Source: Cheiracanthium punctorium
Taxonomy: Eukaryota; Arthropoda; Arachnida; Araneae; Cheiracanthiidae
Direction: 5' to 3'
DNA length: 64,000 nt
NCBI GenBank assembly: GCA_038373885.1
Contig: JAWZYV010014418.1
Coordinates: 620,001-684,000, forward strand
Of the stretch, positions 45,880 through 57,811 are shown piece after piece; position 1 is the first letter of the stretch; each line of letters begins with the position of its first letter. Position numbers and translations under genes: made by a program. Under the pieces are notes generated by a model. The model worked only from the letters and a program-made list of their open reading frames with translations, had not been told where the DNA came from and did not search any database.

Positions 45880-47735
45880 ATACCATTGTAAGAAAAACTT
45901 CGAAGTCTTAAATCACATTTTTTAGTAAGATAGTGATAATTATTTCTTTGGTAATACAACATAAGGTATATTCAACCTCTTTTACTGAAATCATAATATT
46001 ACTTATTTAGGAAAGAAACTTAATGTTCCAAGTTTCTTCCGAGATTCTTATAATTTACCAAGTTATTAAATTGCGTATTCTATTAAAAAAAAACGAGACA
46101 CTTGGCGTCCCGCACACATCTTTCGCGGGACATGTCCTCTGTAGCTCTAAAAACGGGACGTCCCGGTTCTCACGGGATGATTGGCAACCCTAATTAGGGG
46201 GTTCCTACAAAAGTTTTGTAAATATTATGGGGTCCCCACACCAAAATGTTTATTTAAAAAACCCCTGCTTTAGACAGTGAAAATATAAATGAGCTTTTTT
46301 AAGTGCTTGTTTTAATGGATATTATTAAAATAAAATAAAGTGCATGGAATTTTTTCAATAAAGGTAAATTATTAAAAGAACTGTGTTACACAATAGGAGG
46401 AGGTTTTGATTTAGATGGTGCGGCCAGGCTCCTTAGCCCTATTGACGAGTCGCCACTGTTAGACATCAGTGTTATGAATACAGCAGCAGCCATTCCGAAG
46501 TTAAGAGGGTGGCAAGTGACTTTAGTTGGCATACCTAATAAGTTTGAGCATAAAACTGTATGGTAAAAGAAATTGTTTTATTTTTAAGGTAAAAAGTTTC
46601 ACGCTCTTTTCTGCCTTTTTACTCATGCCTATTTTCAGGAGGATTAAATATCTGTGTTCTGAACCGTTTAAAGCCAACAATTATAAACTTTTTTTCCAAT
46701 CTGCCACTAAATACAACTACCTATCTAAATTTATAAAATCTACCCTCGATCTAAATAGTATAATTTAAGTTGTTGTTGTCGTGTCCATGGATAGACGACA
46801 CTATCAATGGAAAGAGGGATGCCCGCACCCCTCTTGCATTTATAATATAAGTGCATGGTGTAATACGTTTAGCGTCGTGTATTTATCAATTTGAAGTCCT
46901 TTTTTAGCAATTAGCCGTCCGTATAGATAATTCATCTATTTCTATAGAAGTTCGAAAAAAAAGTCATCCAATATTTTTTGACTCACAGTGTTTGCAAGAT
47001 GAGCCATAACTCGTCCTAAAAACATCTAAAGAAATTAAAGTACACCTAGAGGATGCGGTATAGCAGTGGGAAATTGTTAACGTTGTCTTTACCTATTATT
47101 AATTGGTTTAATAAATATTAAAACGTGTTCAAGTGGATTACGGTTAAATCAGATATCAAATCATTTTTAATAAAACACTTCACCATAACGTGAGTTATAG
47201 AGATCGTATGTTAGATTAAATCAATTTCTTTTCATAAACTAGAGATTCACTGTTTACAAGGCCTAGCTTGAAACTACAGCAGTACCTTTATGAAGTTATT
47301 ATACGGTAAACTTAAGCAACGGTTCAGAGTCAATCCATGATCTGTTGACCATGAGTTCTGACGTCCTCTATATGATATTCTAAATATGTTTCGGATGATA
47401 TAAAAAGGAAGTAGACAATTTTTTAATGTGTTAAAGTTCCTGTAATTTTTTTTTCGACAGCATTCCATTAAATTATGTCTCTCACATTTTTTGTAATCAA
47501 CAAGGAACCCAATAGTTTCCAGTATGGCGGAAAATTAGATCAACATGTGCAATTCCTTTTCCAAATAGATGGTCATTTTTTATTTTTTTATATTTTTCAA
47601 TCCAATTTATCAGTGAACCCAAGTTTGACCTGTTGAATCTCTTCATTGAAAAGAGGTAAATGGTAGGATTTCCCATCTGTGGCCAATGCTTCAACCTGTG
47701 AAGTACATTTAATTTGACGGGATATAAAGGCAAAG
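45880..47735. other. Non-coding DNA with two repeat fragments
   Basis: At 46085-46195 a block of GGGAC/GTCCC words ends CGGGATGATTGGCAACCCTAA, like one end of a hAT-type element. At 46475-46535 lies the fragment shared with 38940-39010. At 46769-46830 GTTGTTGTCGTGTCCATGG resembles the head of the repeat at 61445-61765. No gene recognised. Confidence 0.45.
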
Positions 47736-47859
47736 GTTATTGCCCGTGGCGGATCCACGGGGGGGGGGCTCTGGGGGCTCGACCCCCCCCTCAGAGCTAG
47801 AAATACACTATGGATTAAGTTTTTAAAAGAAAGTAAAGTTTTCAAAAAAATTGTAAATT

Positions 47860-47901
47860 TTCACATGAACTGAAATTTAGTTCACATGAACTGAAATTTA
47901 G
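47860..47901. repeat. 21-bp unit repeated twice
   Basis: TTCACATGAACTGAAATTTAG occurs twice in direct tandem. Confidence 0.9.
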
Positions 47902-48029
47902 TTTATTTGATTTGTAACATCTTCAAACACGCCAATATATCAAGAAATATATTCACAGTCCTAAGAATGTAAAGTGTAAAGGGTTGGTTTTTGTGCTGTA
48001 GGATTACGGCCAATTATCTGCACATGGAA

Positions 48030-48185
48030 TCTAAGCCTATGGGTGGGGTGCACTCCGTGGGGGGTCTTTCTAAGGGGCCTAACCCTATTTACTCTAAGTT
48101 TCGGAGGAAAGCACGGAAAACTCCGAACAGTTAGGTCGGCGGACGCGAACTGGTTTTGAACCAGGCACCTTCCAAAGTGTAAAGG
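48030..48185 (-). repeat. SINE fragment (family S1), nested
   Basis: On the minus strand CTGGTTCAAAACCAG (B-box region) is followed by CGACCTAACTGTTCGGAG, TTTCCTCCGAAAC and GGCCCCTTAGAAAG, which align in order with the SINE at 15614-15797. Confidence 0.6.
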
Positions 48186-48201
48186 GAAATGTTATTCTTG
48201 T

Positions 48202-48790
48202 GTGTAGCATTAAACGGCTACGGGAAGGTGTAGTCGTGTGCGTAGGGGGACACGACGCTGTTTGAGACCCATTCTCGGGGTTGGGCATTAGGCGAGGCGG
48301 CTCGGGACTCTGGCTTAGGGCCGTTATTATGGGATCCTGGCCGGTCTTCGCTGGCCGGCAAAGCCCTGGAGCGAGCTGTGAAAATCCTTGGGCCGCTATG
48401 ACTGTCAGTGGAAGAATCCGTCGAACTGCGGTTACATTATTTAATTGGGTGATTCGATACATCTTTCCTTGGCAGTTGCTGTCACGCGGAAAAGTCACTG
48501 CTGGGCTGCATCAGCCCCTTTTATTATCTTTTGAGGTCGTGTCACATGATCCATGCAAGTTGCAATTATTGGCAGATCCCAAAATCTGGGCAGCGGTTTT
48601 CCAAGATTTGTTATGGCTTTTAAGACGCCAGATGGACTGGACGCGGGGACCGTCTACAAAATTACAAAGGAATTGCAAGGGACCGTGCAGTAATTGCAGC
48701 TTTTGAAAGCAGATTCCTCTGTTCCAACTGAATTAAAACTGTGTAGTTCTAGAAATGTGGGATTTTAGCGGGCTTCTGATTTATAACGTT
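48202..48790 (-). repeat. Dispersed repeat D1, copy 2
   Basis: See copy 1 at 44316-44919. It ends next to a TA run, as does copy 1. A 141-codon plus-strand ORF and a 134-codon minus-strand ORF overlap here and are by-products of GC-richer repeat DNA. Confidence 0.65.
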
Positions 48791-48971
48791 ATATATATAT
48801 ATATATATACCAAGAATATTTACACCAATACTTATTGAATCCTTGTGGACTAAACGTAATTTCTCTATTTACAAAAATGATATAGAGCTTTTATTTTTAA
48901 ACAGGAGAGGCACATTTTATTGACTCGCTATCGCCACAGTGGCTGGAGCAGTGTTCCCAGTTTTATTTGTA

Positions 48972-49131
48972 CAGTGGAACCTGTCTAATGGGACTACCCT
49001 TGGGAAGAACAAAACTGGTCACCTTACAAAAGGTGGTAAAGTGTGATGGTAGTAAAGCGAAATTACATTAAAGTTGTCACTATAGACAGACGATCTCTTT
49101 ACCAAAGTGGTCATTTTAGCAGGTTCCACCA
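48972..49131. mobile_element. pogo-like MITE (family P1), copy 2
   Basis: TA flanks CAGTGGAACCTGTCTAATG on the left and the inverse CAGGTTCCACCA on the right. The interior matches 29352-29528. 160 bp. Confidence 0.82.
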
Positions 49132-50258
49132 TATTTGAATGGACGACGGCACACTGTACGGGAAAAAAAAAATCTTCCCTTGCTCTCTCCATTTTATAGG
49201 GGACGGAGTTTGCGGTTTAGTGCGGAAATCTTTTATCGGTAAACCCCGAATTGCTATTAAAAAGTCGTAAAATTCGCGACGAGAATGCCCTCTTACCCAC
49301 TGCAGTCACGTTAGACGCAGCAGCAATCAGCATCGGCCTTAAGTGATGCTGAAGCATAGACGAACAATGCAACCCTCCGCAATTTGTACAGCTTTCATTC
49401 TTTCAATTTGCTCTCATAAGTTGTCCACACCACCCAGACGTATAGGTACAAATCCTCATTATAACAGTAAAACATATTCTAAGATATCAGACAAAGCCGT
49501 ACTAGTACCTGGCAATGTATAGCTGGTCTGGTTTTAAAAAAGAAAGCTCAAATTGTAAATAGCAGGTAATAGTGATAATAGTTGTAAATAGCAATTGAGG
49601 TTTGTTTACTACAGTCCTCACTGAAAAGGATGGGAAATAATTAAACTGGAAAACTTAACGCCATCCTAAAATGCGAAAATGTATGCTGTGAACACTGTAT
49701 ATTGCACGGTGGCTGTGAAATGGGTTCAATATTGCATTCAGCAGTTGTACTCTGTACATACTAAAATGTAGGGCCCGCGAACAACAAAATAAATAATTGA
49801 CGTTGCTGATTAGCCACGTCTTGTCGTCACTACAGGGGTTAAGGCGACATTTTTCTGGCGAAATTTACGACTTTTGATGGCCAGTCGGGATCTACTAACA
49901 AAAGATTAATGTGTTAAACTTGAAACACTGTCCCCCAACACAATGGAGAGAGCAACGGAACATTTTTTTCCCCGTATCAGTTCCGTCGTCCATTGAAACG
50001 CATAAAACAAGTAGCTTATGAGCATCGGCCATAACTTAATCGGTATGGGGTATAGATCGGTATAGCTCTGCCCCCCCCCTCCCCTTACCGAGTTTTCTTC
50101 GACGGTTCTTGCAACAGACAACATACATATTTAGTTGTGATATACCATGTCTAATTACACATTGGGAGGAAAAGTATTGGGAAATCAATGTATCATCCTA
50201 ATGAAAAACGGACCCCCCCCCCCTGGATTATATTTCTGGATCCGCCCCTGGTTATTGG

Positions 50259-51449
50259 TTCAGCGATTTGTTAGGTATAATTGCTTCATTAGAATACCGA
50301 ATGATGTCTGGATTAACACAGGGGCGGAAGGAAATGGCTGTGTTTGTCTGTCGGGTTCCGTGAGAACCTTCTGCAATTTCCTATGTAGGCAAAACTTGCA
50401 TGCATAAGAAAACAAACAACAACAACAAAAAATAAAAAAAGAAAATGAAAAAAGAAAGAAAGAAATATATAGAAGACAGCTTAAAATTGTAATAAAGAAC
50501 ATCAGTTAAAATTTTATAATGTCGGCCTTTAAAATGCAAACATCGGGATCTCGGGACTTCGTGGTGGCAGAAGAGACTTCGATGTGCATGCCGAGACCGG
50601 TACCATAGGAAGCAGGACGAGAATTTGACAGAAGAGTTCGAGACGAAACGAGACCTGTGTCACATCTTCTCTCATATTCTCGTGTCTATCCCTCGATCAT
50701 ATCTGTATCTTCATGTGCAGGTTCAAGTAAAAATTATAATCCTTACTCGTATCCCTATCTGCAGATTTGCATTTTCAGTAATTTGATACGTAAATAGTAA
50801 GAATAAGGCAACACAATGGGAATTAATAATTTTACGAGACGCAAAAACGAAACGATTTTTTTTTTTTATGTGGCGCGTGAAACGAGACACGATAGCTGGT
50901 AAATGAGACGGACCAGCATCTCATCTGGTCTTCCAACCTTCCGAACATGCTTAACTGCCTACAGCCTGAACTTGCTATGGAGTGAAAGAGTGAGATACAT
51001 TTTTCCGCTTTTTTTTTTTTTTCCTTTTTCCTAAACGCTGCAGCGAAATTAATTCCAAATTTTGCATGGCTGTTAAATAATAGTCTGAGAAAACTTGCTG
51101 CAGAATAGAGGATATTTTATAATGAACGAAGACAGATTTTACTTCAATAATTTGGAGAGGGTAGTCCTTCCCCTACCCCCCTCACCCATCCAGTTGGATC
51201 CTCCGCACCACTGAAGTGAAGACTATTCTCAAACTTATCTACAAATGAGGATATTGAAGGTTCTCCAAATACACTGCAAGAGCTATTACGAACTCCAAAC
51301 CTATTTGGCGGAAAGACTATCCCACTAGATTGAGACCATAAAAAGCGAAATCGAATTAGAATGCGCACTAGGGTTTGATCTTGCACCCGTCTGTTTCACT
51401 CTAACTTTTGAGAAAGAAAAAAAGAAATAAAAGGTGAAAAGAAGAGAGC
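50259..51449. other. Non-coding DNA with GAGACG-type repeat piece
   Basis: 50560-50695 has GAGAC/TCTCG words ending CTCGTGTCTATCCCT, like one end of the 43498-45871 family. 50855-50945 is similar. 50695-50775 has the ATCTGTATC / CGTATCC words. T-run at 51007-51023. No gene recognised. Confidence 0.5.
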
Positions 51450-51928
51450 GATACACACACTTTGCCGGCTCCATTCACAACCATCGAAATCACCAGATGG
51501 CGTCTCCATCGATTCCTACGTTCATTGGATAATTCTTCTGCATTTGTACGGCAGCGTCCCTCACCGCGTTTTTCGCTCCTTTCCATTGTTGTTTTGTCCA
51601 GTGAACGGAGGGAATTGACGAACAAAAAATGGACCGGGCTTACCTTTCTCACGAACTTTTGAGCAGGTAGAGAGCATCTTAAACTGGACGGTCTTAGCGA
51701 GTGGAAAAATATAAAAATGCTGTGATTAAAAATCCAGAAAAACCCTGTGATCTGGGGGGACATTGTTTTTGTGGACATAGGGTAAAACGTGGTTTCGGTG
51801 CGATGCTATAGACACGTGTGTTTTATTTTTATTTTCTGTTCGTTTGTTTTGATTTTACGTGACATTCCACTAGTGAAGGATTTCGTTCCTTTGATGTCCA
51901 AGTGTGGAAAGCGGGAAAATTCCTCATC
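51450..51928 (+). promoter_or_regulatory. Candidate promoter/5' untranslated region of a host gene
   Basis: Compared with surrounding DNA this stretch has more G+C and more CpG (GGCAGCG, CACCGCG, GGTTTCGGTGCGATGC), no repeat similarity within the window and no MITE ends. It leads straight into an ATG-exon-donor arrangement. This is an inference from composition and position only. A 125-codon minus-strand ORF (51401-51778) overlaps it and has no recognisable domain. Confidence 0.3.
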
Positions 51929-51966
51929 ATGATTCATGTCCTGTCGAAGATCTTAGGCCGAAAAAA
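51929..51966 (+). CDS. Candidate first coding exon of an unidentified host gene
   Basis: An ATG in a reasonable context (ATCATGA) opens 12 codons plus two bases, reading MIHVLSKILGRK, and is followed at 51967 by GTAAGT, a consensus 5' splice site. Short basic N-terminal exons of this kind are common before a long first intron, and the next 12 kb is repeat-poor AT-rich DNA in which I could not identify the second exon. The gene family is not recognised. The alternative is chance, since an ATG followed by GTAAGT within 40 bp is not rare. Treat as a pointer for RNA evidence, not an established gene. Confidence 0.25.
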
Positions 51967-52249
51967 GTAAGTCACATTTTTATTATTTCTGTTTTACTTT
52001 ATTTTTTATGTTTTTTTTTAGAGATCTAATTATTTTTCTGTTAGTTTTAAATTATCTGTTAGTTTTCTATTAAATCTTAAAGGTATGCAGAAAATAATTC
52101 TTGATAAGCGATAATTGTCCTTTATCTTAGTTTAATGCATTTAATATTTATTTGCCGGCATTCCAATGCACACATAAATTTCTGTATCATAAATAAAAGT
52201 ACCAAATTTACGCAAACATAAAAGTTCTTTTTGCGGTGTTATTGATAAA

Positions 52250-52300
52250 AACATTATATATATATATATATATAAATGCAATCTTTTTTTTTTTTTTCAA
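52250..52300. repeat. (TA)n then T-run
   Basis: TATATA from about 52255 to 52273 and a T-run at 52284-52297. Confidence 0.85.
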
Positions 52301-52316
52301 ATTGGATATTTTTAAA

Positions 52317-52577
52317 AAGTAGCGTAGCCAGGATTTCTTTTCGGAAGTGGCCGAAAATTCAAAATCTGGAATGGCAGATAGCTTATAAAAGGAAAATCAT
52401 AAATCAAGTTTAAAATCGTAGCATAAAAATTTAAAAAAAAGTTCTGTTTAGGCCCTTAACTTCAAATTTCTCAAGGGCAGATTTATAATTTATACAAAAA
52501 CGCAAATTTCTCCATATCTTGTTTACTCATTTCGGGGTGGCTGCTGCCCCATCAGCCATCCCCTGGCTACGTCCTTG
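52317..52577. mobile_element. hAT-type MITE (family G1), copy with longer interior
   Basis: TTTTTAAA lies on both sides (52309-52316, 52578-52585). The ends are AAGTAGCGTAGCCAGG and the inverse CAAGGACGTAGCCAGG. 261 bp, no ORF. The target is AT-simple, so part of the flank match could be chance, but both ends fit. Confidence 0.82.
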
Positions 52578-52585
52578 TTTTTAAA

Positions 52586-55500
52586 TACTAAAGAAATAAT
52601 TTTTATTTGAGATATTTCTTTCAATATTATTTTTAACGAGAAATAATAAAAATACACATTAAATTAATGTATTTGCAATGCAAATTCTGTAAAAAATATC
52701 GTTTTATATAAATAAACGTTTTCAAAAATCTTCCAAAAAAATGAAAATAAAGTGGTTTTAAATAAATTTAATAAAATCAGAAAACGTTAATGTAATATTG
52801 TTAAATTGTGAAAAAAAAAATGTATATATTTATTAAGTATTTTGCATTGAAAATAAAGAAACTACAGCAGACATAAACATTTATATTATTATTACATTTT
52901 TCCATTATGTATCATAATGTGAAACTCGTTTCACTAAAACAAAAATAAAACTGATATAATAATTTATATTTAACTAAAAAATTTAGTCATTTTATAATAT
53001 ATTTATCAAAATAAACAACACATTGCTCCGATAATCCTTTTATGTCAAATACAAGGTTCTTTGACTGCAAACCGGTTATACAAAGACATAGTTATATACC
53101 CCAACTCGTAATTTGATAAAAAAGTCTTTTTTTTCCTTTTGCATAGAAAATTATATGGTGTTTTGCGTGAAGCCAGAAAAATGCTGCCCAATAATAATAT
53201 ATCCCGTTTTCGAAAATATATAGAGAAAGCATACACGCAAATAATTGTATCTTTTGGAGTAGTGCGTTTTTCTTTTTAAAACTTTTTCTTTGAAATATGT
53301 AAGGGTGGATGTTTAAGTAGAAGCGGTAAATGAAACAGTGTTTCTATTAATAAGAATAAATAAGTAATGTTATTTTTAAAGTATTGTGGTTTTGAATTAT
53401 TTTACGGGTCGTTAGATGTTTATTCCCTTATTATTTTAATAAAAAATGTGTGTTTTTTTAATAATCAGTGGGGGCTCTAGAATTGGAAAAAAAAATTACA
53501 CTACAAAGCGGCTTAATAAAATTACTATACTTTAAATTACTATACATATTCTAAACATAAAGATAGCTCTATAAGCTTTTGCTTATAATGAAACTAAATT
53601 TAGTATATTTTTCGTTTAAAATTCAGATATCGTCTAAAAGTTAGAAAAAAAGTGCTTTTGAATTTACAAACAGGAGGCCAGTCTTTCAAAAATACTAGAA
53701 AAATTTTAAATAATTTTTAAATTATAAATGGATAATAGGCATTTAAAAATTGCACATGTATTCTTAAAACGAGTTTAAAGTAGTGTTAAAAACTGCATTA
53801 GAATGTTTATATATGATTTACCTTAGCCTAGTTTTTTAACATTTTCATATATATTTATTAATTATGTGCGTATGTAGTTTAATTAATGTTTATTTTCATC
53901 GCAATTTTATTTATACATATTTAGCAGTAAAATCACTGGGGATTTTTTTTTTGAGCATCAGTTGATTCATTTTATAAAAATGTTTCCTATAAAATCCTAG
54001 ATATTTAGATATGCCTGAAATAATGTGATTATGTAAAAAGGACTATGTGTTCTTATATATACTGCAGTGAGACTCCACTACAAATAACTTATCATGTATG
54101 GATAAAAGCTGTTTCTTTTCATAAATATTAAAACTAATTTTGTTGGAATATATAATATGAAGAAAAGCTTACAATACAAAATCAGTTAATCCGGCCATTG
54201 TTTGCATTGTCAGTGCATTTAAGTATAGCATAGGTTTCCAGCAAAAATCTTGTGATGTAAAGTGCTTAATTCTTTTTTAAATGCTTATTTATTCTTCAAC
54301 CAAAACTCTTTATGTAATTAACAAGGTCGCTGTTAATGTTAAGATGAGGTAAAAATAGAAGGAATATATTTAAAAAAAGCAAATGATAAACAAGATGCCG
54401 ACCAGTGAATTTTATGAGTTCGTTTCTTTACAGGTTTAATTTCTTTGTTCCCGTAATAATAATCTTTCAACAACTCATAATCTGTGATAACAGAAGACGT
54501 AATTTATTCAAGTGTTTTTTACGTTTGTATAATTTAATTTTATATTCTTAAATAAATAATATATATAGAGGGAGAGAATTCATATTTATTTTATGGAACT
54601 TCAGAAAAAAATTTGTTATTGTAAATGAAGGTGTAGGTGCTTAAATTCATTTCAGGATATGGAACAGAACCAGCTCTAAAGTAGTTGAAGAATATTTACT
54701 TAGAAAAAACTAAATCCATTGTAGATTTATTAAAAATTCAATGCAATGTAATTGCATTTTTTTTCTCTACTACTCTCTCTCTCTTTTTTTACTACGTTAA
54801 CGTTATCCAAAATAATTTTAAAGGCACGTTTTAAAAGGGAAAGCAAGAAGGAAAGTTTTAAAACCATGTATTCATAATGCAATTGTATTTAAAATATTTC
54901 ATAACATAGAAAGTTCTTTCAAAATGATAAAAAAAAAACATTACTAATACTAGAAAATATGAAAATATTAAGTTTTAAAAAGTGTTGAATAGTAGTATGC
55001 TGTTATACTGTTTGCTATTTCATTTCTATTTCTTTCATTTTCTCATAATAATTGCAATTAAAATTTGCAGAAAGATTGATAAAATACAGTAAAACTATAT
55101 CAACCAAGTTTTTTTTTTTTCCAAATGAATAAGAATGTTATATAAACCTGCTAAAATAATAAAGCTCTTTTGACTTGTTAAGAGTAAATAAATACACCAC
55201 TCAAACTTTTAAATATTGCATTACAATGATCTTAATAAATGTTTTGTCTATATTATTGCGAAAACTTATCCAAAATCTATACATGAAAAGCTTTTAATAT
55301 ACGTTGTTTGTTTCACATTATAAAATATTTTTGCTTTAAAAATATGTGCAAATGAATTTTTTAACAGCAATTTTTTTTAATCATGTGTAACTTAACATTA
55401 AAAGCATTTTTGCTTGAACTCTGCTCTAAACAGTTACCACTCCTGAAATGTAGTCACTTGCATTGTAGACGTGTTAAAACAATTCTATTTTATGACGACG

Positions 55501-57198
55501 AAGAGACAGTACGTGCTTAAAGGATTACAGTAAGGCTCCTAGATTACAGTATTTCATCCAGCAACAGGTGTTTAAATAGAAAACTGTCAAGTGCTTTGGT
55601 TTACTATGTCAGGTTTACTAAGTTATTGGAAATATCAGTGATTATAGATTTCGGTTTAATGTATTTTGAATATTTTTTTCTGAGAAAATGGCAGCTTTTA
55701 AAAGTAAAAGCCGTAAATTTGTTTCATTTAACTTTGCCATAAGCAATGTGATGATAACCGCTTAACTAAATTCATATTTTTGTTTCCAATGATCTGTATA
55801 ATTAGTGAATAGTCTTGCAAACATTATTCAAAGGTATAAATTAAATAAAGCAATTTAATTTCAAGAAGTTAAATTAAAGTAGGTTTATCATCTATAATGC
55901 CACCGAAAACGTCATTTATTTGCTATCAAAATACAATTAGAGTTACTAGGTGCACTTTTTTATATAACATCAGGGATCTGTCCAGACTTTTCAGACAATG
56001 TACTGTTTTTGCGAAATTGTGAAAAATGTACTCATAATTTTGTGAATATGAAATTAGCATTAAATCAGGTTTTTCTGGGCAGGGTCCTGTTTTTTGTGAA
56101 AACAGGGCCTCTTTCTATCAATTTGTGTAAAATATACGATTTTAGAAATTTGAAATTAAAAACAATACGTGTATGCATGTATATAAACGTCTACGGATTT
56201 TAACACATAAATGCTTTTAATTTGTATAGATTTATATAACTACGATTTGGGAGAAATTAATTTTGGCAATAAACACAGATTTGCGAAGGATCGGCTTTTC
56301 ATAGAAAGATATTTTTGAAGGGTTCGTTTTTGAAATGAAAAATATTGTGAAGGATTCATTTTTAAGATAAAATATTTTCTGGAGGATCCGTTTTTACAAT
56401 AAAATATTTTGTGAAGGGACCGTTGACGGATCCAAATTTCTCCTAAACAGACACCCGCACAAGTATATTTTGTCCTTATGTAAAGAAAAAAGAATATTTG
56501 CAGTTATCAGATTTTTTAAAGTTTTTCACGTATGTATGTGTATGCTTATAGATTGCCCATTTCGATACCATAAATAAATATATCAATTGGCATTTGTCTT
56601 AAATTATCATTTTGAAAGACAAGCATGCTAAAATTACATTTTCCTATTAAGAAAACAAACTTTTCCATAGCTGCTATTTGTGTTTGTATGAGATCGTGTC
56701 ATTTTTTTTTTTTTTTTTTTTTTTTTTAAGGGGGAGCAGGTACAGAAAAGAATGCCCTCAAAAAACTTTTAAATTACATTTTTTTTCGAACTGCACTTCA
56801 TGGTAGACTATCAATATATATATATATATATATGTATGTATATCAGAGTATATGTTAAATTACCTTCAGTCTTTAAAAATATCATTAATTTCTTTGTTCA
56901 TGTTTTACATAAATACATTAATAACAAGGTTTGAGTAATGCTAGATAAACATTCTTCAGATTTCGTCCTCCTGATGTAATTTAAAAATTTAAAACATGCT
57001 TTAAATCATATTCGGATTATATTTCTTAAATAAGCATATATTTATTTTCGGTCAATCTCATAGCCTTTTTTTAATCAAAGTATTTTTAAATTCACAATTC
57101 TATAGTTTTATATATATTTTACTGCATAATAAATTTAAGAAACAAACTTCATACTCCTTAAAGAATTTATTTTCTTAAATGGGTATAGGGTATTCTGA
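52586..57198. other. AT-rich, repeat-poor DNA (possible intron)
   Basis: No gene, element end or long repeat recognised. At 56300-56425 a phrase containing GAAGG.(T/A)CCGTTTTT and AAAATATT.TG recurs about four times. T-run at 56701-56727 and TA run at 56811-56832. Confidence 0.55.
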
Positions 57199-57248
57199 GT
57201 GATAATAATAATAATAATAATAGTAATAATAGTAATAATAATAAAAAA
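57199..57248. repeat. (TAA)n microsatellite
   Basis: ATAATAATAATA with two TAG interruptions. Confidence 0.9.
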
Positions 57249-57811
57249 ATGTGTCACATATGTAAAATTGTTAAAAACATCTGCAATTTTTTTTATACTT
57301 ATACCTATTTTACTTTCTATCAATGTTGCAAATCTAAATTTCGACACCTCATTTACTGAAAAAAATATATTTAGGAATTATTTTACACTTGAAATGAAAT
57401 ATTTTCCCCTTTTTTATTATGTATAAAGTAAATAATCTCTACAGAGGTCTTCATAAAAAAAATTATGCGTACTTAAAATAGGAATTTGCATATTAAATTA
57501 ATGCAGTAGAATATTGGTCCAGTATAAATGCTTGTTTCAAAGAGCATTAGTTGTTCTTTTCTATTTAAATATCTGATAAACTCTTTAAAACAGTGGCACT
57601 GAACTCTCGCTGTCTTTACTTGGCGGTAAATCACTGAGATATTTGTAAACTTTAACACACAAGATACTATTTTTCATTGAATTTTTCTTTTATCTGCAAA
57701 CAAAACCGACATAATCTTCATGGTTTTCATCAATGAGATTAAATTATGGCCTTACGCTGTTTCACTCATTTTACTTTTATCTTTATTACAAAGCTCCTTT
57801 TGTTTGAAACT
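57249..57811. other. AT-rich DNA
   Basis: Nothing recognised. Confidence 0.5.

Larger units (their letters stand above)
47744..50250. mobile_element. Large hAT-type element (GGCGGATCCA ends) with nested insertions
   Basis: The left end is CCGTGGCGGATCCACGGGGG, and the right end read inward is CAGGGGCGGATCCAGAAATA. GTTATTGC (47736-47743) and GTTATTGG (50251-50258) match at seven of eight. It is 2507 bp with no transposase. Nested inside are a SINE (48030-48185), repeat D1 copy 2 (48202-48790) and pogo-like MITE copy 2 (48972-49131). An alternative is two separate small elements that each kept one end, but the flank match favours a single insertion. Confidence 0.78.

Noticed and set aside
48094..48706. 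134- and 141-codon ORFs
   Set aside because: They lie on opposite strands of the same GC-richer dispersed repeat and SINE; similar frames occur in the other D1 copy.
51401..51778. 125-codon minus-strand ORF
   Set aside because: Basic and serine-rich without a domain; it overlaps the candidate promoter and has no supporting signal of its own.
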